Source of the DNA: Candidatus Odyssella thessalonicensis
Lineage (GTDB): Bacteria > Pseudomonadota > Alphaproteobacteria > Bin65
Assembly: GCA_005240015.1 (NCBI GenBank)
Contig: SBBV01000594.1
Location: 1-6,992, forward strand
Length of the DNA: 6,992 nt
Direction of reading: 5' to 3'
Part shown: positions 1 through 6,992 of the stretch, piece after piece
Layout: the number at the start of each line of letters is the position of its first letter
How positions within the stretch are numbered: position 1 is the stretch's first letter
Program-made: the position numbers and the translations under genes
The notes under the pieces: generated by a model
What the model was told of the DNA's origin: nothing
Seen by the model: only the letters and a program-made list of their open reading frames with translations
The model's database searches: none

Positions 1-129
1 CCCTTAATAGAGGCTAAACACGTTGCCGCAGCGATGAAGTCTCTGACCGGCGATGACCACATCGGCCGGCACCGGGAGGTCGCTTCGCACGCGGCGCCGT
101 TCCTGCCGGGCGATATTAATCGCTCGTAA
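1..129 (+). CDS. Possible 3' end of an upstream gene (partial)
   Basis: One plus-strand frame is open from the left edge to a TAA at 127-129, giving 42 residues that end in PFLPGDINRS. From about codon 16 onward most codons end in G or C, as in the real genes here, and the other two plus frames meet stops at once at the edge. The first codons include TTA and ATA, which are rare in such genomes, so the very start may not be coding. The product is not recognised. The stop lies 28 bases before the ribosome binding site of the sensor kinase, so the two could be co-transcribed. This could also be a chance open frame in GC-rich DNA; the sequence to the left would decide. Confidence 0.28.
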   Translation, partial: PLIEAKHVAAAMKSLTGDDHIGRHREVASHAAPFLPGDINRS

Positions 130-172
130 ACAGTTCGCGGTTTATGGAACGCCCACGGGGGAGGACTCTACC

Positions 173-2512
173 ATGGGCAGGCGAACCGTCAGGCTCTCAC
201 GCCATCTGGTTGCACTGATTCTCGCCGCCATACTTCCCCTGGTTCTTGGGCTTGCGGTGGCTATTGTGCTTGCCGTCCGCCACGAACGGCACCAGATCGA
301 AGACACATTGATGTCGCTCGTCCGCGCCATGGCGGTCGCCTTCGACGGCGAGGCCCAAGATTCCATCGGCGCGCTGCGATCGATTTCCCATTCGACGTCG
401 CTGCGCGCGGGGCGCCTCACCGAGTTCTACGAAGAGGCCCATCGGCACCTCAGAGCGCGCCCGCAGTGGCACAGCATCATGCTCACCGATGGGACGGGCA
501 AACCGCTGTTGCACACGAGCGTGCCGTTTGGAGCGGACTTCCCGCCGCTTCCCGGCGACGCGCACGCACGATCGGTGCTCGCCACCGGGCACGCATCGAT
601 TTCGCCGACACTTACAATTGGCCGCATCACCGGCGAGCGCATTATCCCCATTGCCGTACCCGTCCACGTCGATGGATCGCTCGCCTACGTTCTCGTGGCC
701 GGATACAAGCTACCGGCCCTTAGCCAGGTTTTCGCAAACATCCGCCTCTCGCAGCGTTGGACAGCGGCGGTGTTCGACCGCAACGGAACCCTGATCGCCC
801 GCTCGCGCGCGGCAGAACAATTCGTGGGCCGCAAGGCAACGGAGGGTCTGCTCAAGCTCGCAACGGGCACTGGCGAAGCAAGAATCTGGGAGCCGACCAA
901 GGACGGCATACAGACGTTCGCGGTGGTCACGCGGGTGCCTCGCGCGCCCTGGTCAGTCATCATCGGCATTCCCGAGGAAGAATATTGGGCGCCAGTGAAA
1001 CGGACCGCGTTTCTTGTCGGAGGCATCGGCAGCGCGATCATCCTGCTGGGCGCTATCTGTGCCGGCGCTCTCGGGCGGCGCATCGCGGGCTCGATTCGCG
1101 CCGCCTCGGCGGCCGCCTCCGCGCTCAAAGACGAGCGGCCCGTCTCGATCAGCGCAAAGACCAGAATTGCCGAAGTGCGCGAGCTCTATGATGCTCTCGG
1201 CGCGGCGAGCGTGAAGATTCGCGCGAGGTCCGACGAACGCGATCGAGCCATTGAGAATTTGCGTCGCCTGGCAGAAACCAACACGCGCCTGACCGCTGCG
1301 ATTGGCGCAATGAGCACCGGCGTGATCATGACGGATGCCCAAGCGCCTGACTATTCGATCGTCTTCGCGAATGATGGTCTGCTGCGCCTCACCGGGTATG
1401 AAAGAAGCGAGGTACTCGACCAACGGGCCAAAATGCTCTGCGGGCCAGAGACGGACATGGACGAGTTCAAGAGGCTCTGGCAGCGGGTGAGTGCGGGCCA
1501 CTCCGGCAGCGCAATTGCGCGCTTGTACCGCAAAGACGGCTCTGCGTTTTGGGGCGACGTCCACGTCAGCCCGGGCCGAGACGAGGCGGGCCAGATTGCC
1601 TTTTACGTCGCCATCCTCAATGACGTGACCGCACGGATCGAAGCCGAGGAGCGCCTTCGGCACAGCGCGAAAATGGACGCGGTCGGCCAGCTCACGGGCG
1701 GTGTGGCGCATGATTTCAACAATCTCCTCACGGTCATCATTGGCAACCTTGACGTGCTCACGAATAGGCCGAGAGGCGGTGGAGAGCTGCGAGCCTACGC
1801 CGAAAATGCACTCAAGGCGGCGGAGCGGGCGGCAGACATCACACAGCGGCTGCTCGCGTTCTCGCGCCGGCAGAAACTTGCGCTCGACTACGTCGATTTG
1901 AATGCGCTGATCGACGACATGCAACCCTTGCTGCACCAAGCACTCAGCAGTCAAATCACGCTGGTGAAGCGCTTTGCTCCGCAAAGTCCCGGTGCCGTTG
2001 TCGACAGGAGCGAGCTTCAGTCCGCAATCATCAATTTGGCGGCAAATGCGCGCGATGCGATGGCAGAAGGCGGGGTGCTGACCATAGAAACGGGCGAAAT
2101 CGAACTCACACAAGAGAGCTCCAAAGCGTGCGACACGGCGCCCGGCCGATACGCGACGATTAGAATTGCGGACACTGGGGCGGGGATGCCGCCGGAGGTC
2201 CTGGCGCATGCATTCGAGCCTTTTTCACGACCAAAGAGGTCGGCAAGGGCACGGGCCTCGGGCTCGCAACGGTCTATGGCTTCATCAAACAGTGCCGCGG
2301 GTTCGTGCGTATCGAAAGCCAGGTGGGCCGCGGTACGACCGTCACATTGGGTCTCCCGCTTGCGCAATCGCCCGCTCGAGCCACACGTTCCTCCGAGGGG
2401 CATGAGCAGCGTCCATCCCGAGGCCGTGAGTCCATCCTGGTCGTCGAGGATGACGCGCAGGTCTCGAGCTTCGCCACTGGGCAATTGCAGTCACTCGGTT
2501 ATCGCGTGCTGA
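173..2512 (+). CDS. Hybrid sensor histidine kinase (Cache-PAS-HisKA-HATPase), frameshifted
   Basis: This is a membrane sensor kinase that would autophosphorylate a histidine on ATP and pass the phosphate to its own receiver domain. From the ATG at 173: membrane segment about 12-35, extracytoplasmic Cache-type sensor about 37-275 ([11 protein letters not shown], then [13 protein letters not shown] near its end), second membrane segment about 281-302, linker and probable coiled coil to about 372, PAS about 374-490. The H box [15 protein letters not shown] has phospho-acceptor H513, the N box has N621, N625 and D628, and the G1 box is DTGAGM at D667. I chose 173 because GGGGGAGG sits 8 bases upstream and the first hydrophobic helix follows; the in-frame ATG at 53 has no ribosome site and adds 40 unconserved residues. 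After FEPF (residue 684) the frame turns to nonsense, ending at 2512. The correct continuation is in the -1 frame (2224-2805), and together they give an 877-residue hybrid kinase. The signal sensed is unknown. Confidence 0.88.
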   Translation: MGRRTVRLSRHLVALILAAILPLVLGLAVAIVLAVRHERHQIEDTLMSLVRAMAVAFDGEAQDSIGALRSISHSTSLRAGRLTEFYEEAHRHLRARPQWHSIMLTDGTGKPLLHTSVPFGADFPPLPGDAHARSVLATGHASISPTLTIGRITGERIIPIAVPVHVDGSLAYVLVAGYKLPALSQVFANIRLSQRWTAAVFDRNGTLIARSRAAEQFVGRKATEGLLKLATGTGEARIWEPTKDGIQTFAVVTRVPRAPWSVIIGIPEEEYWAPVKRTAFLVGGIGSAIILLGAICAGALGRRIAGSIRAASAAASALKDERPVSISAKTRIAEVRELYDALGAASVKIRARSDERDRAIENLRRLAETNTRLTAAIGAMSTGVIMTDAQAPDYSIVFANDGLLRLTGYERSEVLDQRAKMLCGPETDMDEFKRLWQRVSAGHSGSAIARLYRKDGSAFWGDVHVSPGRDEAGQIAFYVAILNDVTARIEAEERLRHSAKMDAVGQLTGGVAHDFNNLLTVIIGNLDVLTNRPRGGGELRAYAENALKAAERAADITQRLLAFSRRQKLALDYVDLNALIDDMQPLLHQALSSQITLVKRFAPQSPGAVVDRSELQSAIINLAANARDAMAEGGVLTIETGEIELTQESSKACDTAPGRYATIRIADTGAGMPPEVLAHAFEPFSRPKRSARARASGSQRSMASSNSAAGSCVSKARWAAVRPSHWVSRLRNRPLEPHVPPRGMSSVHPEAVSPSWSSRMTRRSRASPLGNCSHSVIAC

Positions 2513-2805
2513 GCGCCGGGAACGGGACTAGCGCCCTGGACTTCCTGCGCAGCGGTGCAAAGGTCGACCTTCTTTTCACCGACGTTGTGATGCCGGGGAG
2601 CCTGAATGGCGTGCAGCTCGCCAGAGAGGCCAAGCGCTTGCGGCCGGATCTCAAGGTGCTCATCACGTCCGGCTATATGGACAAAGCGATCGAGATCGAA
2701 GACGAAGGACTGCATGACGGCGCGGTGCTTCGCAAGCCATATCGGCCCAATGAACTTGCCGGTATCGTTCGCCGCTTGCTGGACGAGAAAGTGCTCGCCG
2801 GCTAG
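2224..2805 (+). CDS. C-terminal part of the hybrid kinase: G2 box and receiver domain, in the shifted frame
   Basis: This frame continues the kinase directly. It reads [20 protein letters not shown], the rest of the F box plus the G2 box, and finishes the ATPase fold by about 2360. A CheY-like receiver follows from about 2428: acidic pocket E759, D760 and D761 in ILVVEDD, phospho-acceptor D804 in FTDVVMPG, and conserved K855 in LRKPY (numbering of the repaired 877-residue protein). All key receiver residues are present, so this half is under selection or was until recently. A GTG at 2305 could in principle start translation, but it has no ribosome binding site and would cut through the ATPase fold. 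It is better read as part of one gene than as a separate response regulator. The stop is TAG at 2803-2805. Confidence 0.85.
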   Translation, partial: FTTKEVGKGTGLGLATVYGFIKQCRGFVRIESQVGRGTTVTLGLPLAQSPARATRSSEGHEQRPSRGRESILVVEDDAQVSSFATGQLQSLGYRVLSAGNGTSALDFLRSGAKVDLLFTDVVMPGSLNGVQLAREAKRLRPDLKVLITSGYMDKAIEIEDEGLHDGAVLRKPYRPNELAGIVRRLLDEKVLAG

Positions 2806-2868
2806 CCGGAATCGCGTGGTCGCACCATCCGAGAATAATGCACACGAGCAGTTAAGAGTGGCGCGGCG

Positions 2869-2985
2869 ATGGCGCGGATCCTATTGATAGACGACGACGA
2901 GCTCGTGCGCGCTACGGTCGTGGGCGCACTGCGTGAGCGCGGCCACGATGTGATGGAAGAGGCCAACGGAACCACAGCGCTAATA
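2869..2985 (+). pseudogene. Truncated response-regulator receiver domain
   Basis: The ATG at 2869, with a weak AAGAG about 10 bases upstream, opens a typical stand-alone receiver: strand MARILLIDDDEL with its acidic cluster at residues 8-10, then the first helix and GHDVMEEANGTTAL. After about residue 38 the similarity stops. The second part of the fold, including the phospho-acceptor aspartate, the switch Thr/Ser and the conserved lysine, is absent. The frame then runs through IFQGSDS into an Arg-Glu repeat encoded by the GA microsatellite and stays open to the XRE stop at 3603, a nominal 244-residue fusion. It lies 63 bases after the hybrid kinase, a usual place for a partner regulator. As written it cannot be phosphorylated. 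It could be a real deletion remnant or an assembly join at the repeat. Confidence 0.7.
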
Positions 2986-3004
2986 TTCCAAGGCAGTGAC
3001 AGCC

Positions 3005-3070
<66 letters not shown>

Positions 3071-3138
3071 GTCGCGGCGCACGAGCGATGCGTCCAGGCT
3101 GCAAGCGTTGGCGCAGAGACGAAACCAGGAGTGGGGAG

Positions 3139-3603
3139 ATGGCCAAACCGAGGAAAGCGAGACGCAAGAGAAGATCGTCGGACGAATTGGTCCGACCCAC
3201 AGCCGTTGATCGCCACGTGGGCCAACGTGTTCGGGCGCGCCGCTTGATGCTGGGCATCAGCCAAATGAAGCTTGCGGATGCGATTGGCATCACGTTTCAG
3301 CAGCTTCAGAAAAATGAGCGGGGAACGAATCGGATTGCAGCGAGCCGGCTCTACGAGTTGTCTCTGGTGCTCGATGCTCCGATACAGTACTTCTTCGACG
3401 ACATGCCGGAGGCGTTGGCAAGAGTGCCATTTCGTCCGGGCAATGCCGCCAAATCGGCGGTCGAGAGCACTGCTTCTCTGGAGCTGGACAAGCGCGAGAC
3501 GCTAGAGCTCGTGCGCGCCTACTACAGCATCCCCGATGCCAAGCGTTGCAAGCGCGTCTACTTCCTCGCGAAAGCACTCGCTGGTGATGAGGATGCACAG
3601 TAA
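3139..3603 (+). CDS. XRE-family helix-turn-helix transcriptional regulator
   Basis: A 154-residue cytoplasmic DNA-binding protein. After a basic N-terminal tail (KPRKARRKRR, residues 3-12) comes a Cro/C1-type helix-turn-helix at about 25-88: VGQRVRARRLMLGISQMKLA, then GITFQQLQKNERG, which holds the recognition helix, then the usual scaffold helices ending in YFFDDMP. The C-terminal part (about 115-154) is a short helical region with LDKRETLELVRAYYSI, a layout common in alphaproteobacterial XRE regulators. The ATG at 3139 was chosen because AGGAG sits at 3127-3131, 7 bases upstream, and family members begin just before the basic tail. The same frame is open back to 2869, but the extra 90 residues are a receiver fragment and an Arg-Glu repeat, not part of this family. 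Target genes are unknown; a link to the kinase upstream is only positional. Confidence 0.85.
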   Translation: MAKPRKARRKRRSSDELVRPTAVDRHVGQRVRARRLMLGISQMKLADAIGITFQQLQKNERGTNRIAASRLYELSLVLDAPIQYFFDDMPEALARVPFRPGNAAKSAVESTASLELDKRETLELVRAYYSIPDAKRCKRVYFLAKALAGDEDAQ

Positions 3604-3697
3604 TTTGGTCGAGCGCTGCTAGTCGTGCAATGACGTGCCAACTTCGGCGTGTCAGGCCGCAGCTTGTCAGTCGCACGCAGGGGAGATCAGCTTCAGC

Positions 3698-4051
3698 ATG
3701 CACTTTATTGGTAAGCGCCGCGCAGGGCGTCTAGCCGTAAGTCTCCCGGTCGCTCTGCTCGCAGGGGACAGGCGCAGCGGCGGCACCATCTTGGATATCT
3801 CACGCAACGGTGCACGGGTGCGGACACCGTTCGACCTTTCGCGGGGATCCGTGATCGTGCTGATGAGTGATCGCCTCGGTGCGCTCAACGCACGCGTCAT
3901 GTGGTGTAAAGACCGAGTTGCTGGGGTTGAGTTCGCGAATTTGAGCGCGGACGTATCGGCAAGACTGCGAGCGATGCTGCTCGAGATCGCGGATCGCGAA
4001 AGGCACCATGCGGCAGTGAAGGCCCGACCTCAATTCGGACGACGGATTTGA
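3698..4051 (+). CDS. Small PilZ-domain protein, probable cyclic di-GMP receptor
   Basis: A 117-residue protein that is little more than one PilZ domain. Both ligand motifs are intact: RRAGR at residues 7-11 (RxxxR) and DISRNG at residues 33-38 (DxSxxG). Known PilZ domains with both motifs bind cyclic di-GMP and pass the signal on by contact with partner proteins in motility, polysaccharide or adhesion systems. The body ends in the expected strand pattern (ARVMWCKDRVAGVEF) and a C-terminal helix. The ATG at 3698 was preferred because AGGGGAG lies about 12 bases upstream and the RxxxR motif normally lies close to the N-terminus. A GTG at 3635 would add 21 Cys/Ala-rich residues with no PilZ similarity. 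There is no signal peptide or membrane segment. The partner and output are not visible here. Confidence 0.85.
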   Translation: MHFIGKRRAGRLAVSLPVALLAGDRRSGGTILDISRNGARVRTPFDLSRGSVIVLMSDRLGALNARVMWCKDRVAGVEFANLSADVSARLRAMLLEIADRERHHAAVKARPQFGRRI

Positions 4052-4131
4052 GCGCAGAATCAAACGCTACTGATCACCACGCACGGACCCCGGCCCATGG
4101 GACCCGCATTGCTGCTAGTCGCGGAAAATAG

Positions 4132-6312
<2,181 letters not shown>

Positions 6313-6390
6313 CCGAGCGACTCAGTCGCGATTGTATCTCACGCGCACCGATTCGAGGCATGGTCTCGGCCTTCGCCTGATCCGTGCATT

Positions 6391-6611
6391 ACACATCTGC
6401 TCCTGCAAATAGTTCTGCAGGCCCACCTTCTCGATTGGCTCGAGTTGCGTCTCGATCCGGTGGATATGCTCTTCGGTGTCGTCGCGGATGTGGCGCAGAA
6501 TGTTGCGCGAAAACTAGTCCGACACCTCCTCGCTGGCAGCGATTGCGGCCAACAGAAATCGCGCTTCAGGCTGTTTGGGACGTCTTCGCCCATCTTGAGC
6601 TTCCCGGGAAC
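6391..6611 (-). pseudogene. bfr: Bacterioferritin remnant (C-terminal half, multiply disrupted)
   Basis: On the minus strand two frames carry successive pieces of bacterioferritin, the haem-containing iron-storage ferritin. At 6555-6605 one frame reads GKLKMGEDVPNSLKRDF, matching the stretch before the family's fourth helix. At 6394-6561 another frame reads RFLLAAIAASEEVSD, a TAG stop (6514-6516), FSRNILRHIR, then DDTEEHIHRIETQLEPIEKV and GLQNYLQEQM, the typical C-terminus. Compared with the family from memory, roughly a dozen residues are lost at the join, the frame shifts there, one sense codon became a stop, the N-terminal half is missing and the normal stop is gone (the frame runs on to 6322). 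No functional protein can be made. It faces thiC tail to tail. The several independent lesions argue for genuine decay rather than a single sequencing error. Confidence 0.75.
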
Positions 6612-6628
6612 GGGCCTACATGCCTGCC

Positions 6629-6676
6629 GATCCGGCCGCAGACCGGATTGCACAAAGTCCCGCCAACGCGCGGGAC
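6629..6676. other. Two tandem hairpins before the exported-protein gene
   Basis: First hairpin: ATCCGG (6630-6635) with CCGGAT (6643-6648), extended by one G-U pair and with a 7-base loop. Second hairpin: GTCCCGC (6657-6663) with GCGGGAC (6670-6676), with a 6-base loop. They lie between the bacterioferritin remnant and the ribosome binding site at 6685-6688. Neither is followed by a proper T run on the plus strand; read on the minus strand the second is followed by TTTGTG, a poor terminator. The role is unknown. Confidence 0.4.
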
Positions 6677-6696
6677 AAGGTTGTGGAGAACATATC

Positions 6697-6992
6697 ATGA
6701 AAATCTACCGCTGTGCCGCTTTCGCCCTCCTGGCCGTCACCGTTGCCGCCGGAATGCTTCGCCCCGCGGTCGGTCAGACCGGCCCGCCGTACTGCGCTGC
6801 GCGCGACACCATCGCGGATTTGCTCCGGCGCGAATACGGCGAGGAGCTCCGCTTCCGCGCGACCGAGGAGAGCGGCAGCGTGATCGAGTTCTATGTCGCG
6901 CCGTCGGGGACCTGGACCATGGTGGTGACGCACGGCTCGTTCGGCTCAGTAAACTCATGTCGCTCATTCTGCGACATGAACCGGAAAAGTTC
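6697..6992 (+). CDS. Small exported protein of unknown function (partial, cut by window edge)
   Basis: The ATG at 6697 has GGAG at 6685-6688, 8 bases upstream, and the frame is open to the right edge (98 residues seen). The N-terminus is a signal peptide: MKIYRC, a hydrophobic core AAFALLAVTVAAGML, then a likely cleavage site near AVGQ at about residues 24-27, which places the mature protein in the periplasm or outside. The mature part begins TGPPYCAARDTIADLLRREY and includes FYVAPSGTWTMVVT. This resembles short secreted hypothetical proteins of rhizobia with a Cys near the N-terminus and a TWT strand; no function is known to me. In those proteins I would expect a second Cys and a Gly-rich end after the TWT strand. 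Here the sequence turns to SVNSCRSFCDMNRKS, encoded over a palindrome, so the true C-terminus may be disrupted. Confidence 0.7.
   Translation, partial: MKIYRCAAFALLAVTVAAGMLRPAVGQTGPPYCAARDTIADLLRREYGEELRFRATEESGSVIEFYVAPSGTWTMVVTHGSFGSVNSCRSFCDMNRKS
6955..6979. repeat. Perfect 9-bp inverted repeat at the right edge
   Basis: TCATGTCGC (6955-6963) and GCGACATGA (6971-6979) are exact inverted copies around a 7-base loop, followed by ACCGGAAAAGTTC. It lies within the 3' part of the exported-protein reading frame and looks more like a dispersed palindromic element or the edge of an insertion than coding sequence. The window stops before this can be tested. Confidence 0.5.

Noticed and set aside
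53..172. Kinase start at the upstream ATG (53)
   Set aside because: It has no Shine-Dalgarno sequence and would put 40 Arg/Thr-rich residues before the membrane helix; the ATG at 173 has a strong GGGGGAGG.
953..2209. A 418-codon open frame antisense to the sensor kinase
   Set aside because: The same shadow effect applies; the plus strand carries complete Cache, PAS, HisKA and ATPase motifs over this range.
6317..6329. Terminator after thiC (GCGAC, TCA loop, GTCGC)
   Set aside because: The stem has only 5 bp and no T run follows, so it is too weak to call.
6339..6698. An intact 119-residue minus-strand gene
   Set aside because: Only a short part resembles bacterioferritin; the rest is out of frame with the conserved C-terminus, so it is a remnant and not a gene.

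Overview
The window looks like chromosomal DNA of a GC-rich alphaproteobacterium, probably Hyphomicrobiales (Rhizobiales). This rests on high G+C at third codon positions, a Cache-PAS-hybrid histidine kinase with an HPK4-type H box, an XRE regulator of a kind common in that order, a PilZ protein with RxxxR and DxSxxG motifs, and a short secreted protein resembling rhizobial hypothetical proteins. The assignment is from family resemblance, not from a search.

Layout, left to right. Positions 1-129 may hold the 3' end of an upstream gene. From 173 to 2805 lies a membrane-bound hybrid sensor kinase (Cache sensor, PAS, HisKA, HATPase, receiver). Its frame is broken by one missing T in a T run at 2221-2225, inside the F box of the ATPase domain. 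At 2869 a second, stand-alone response regulator begins but loses similarity after about 38 residues. It runs into a 64-bp GA-rich microsatellite with a perfect (GA)20 core, which is very unusual in bacteria. Beyond that is an intact XRE-type regulator (3139-3603) with its own ribosome binding site, then a small PilZ protein (3698-4051).

The right half is thiamin biosynthesis. A TPP riboswitch (about 4294-4410) with a candidate promoter just upstream controls thiC (4492-6312). The leader contains a hairpin that buries the thiC ribosome binding site and a competing 10-bp helix between the aptamer and that hairpin, so a translational on/off switch can be read from the sequence. Downstream of thiC, on the minus strand, is a decayed bacterioferritin remnant (about 6391-6611). 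The window ends inside a gene for a small exported protein of unknown function, whose last bases form a 9-bp palindrome.

The kinase, the response-regulator start, the XRE gene and the PilZ gene look like a signalling block. The sequence does not prove that they form one pathway. Three of the loci are broken in different ways: a one-base frameshift, a truncation at a microsatellite, and a multiply damaged remnant. The first two could be sequencing or assembly faults. The bacterioferritin remnant looks like true decay. I found no CRISPR array, tRNA, rRNA, complete insertion sequence or recognisable new multi-gene system. The most informative non-coding features are the GA tract and the riboswitch expression platform.
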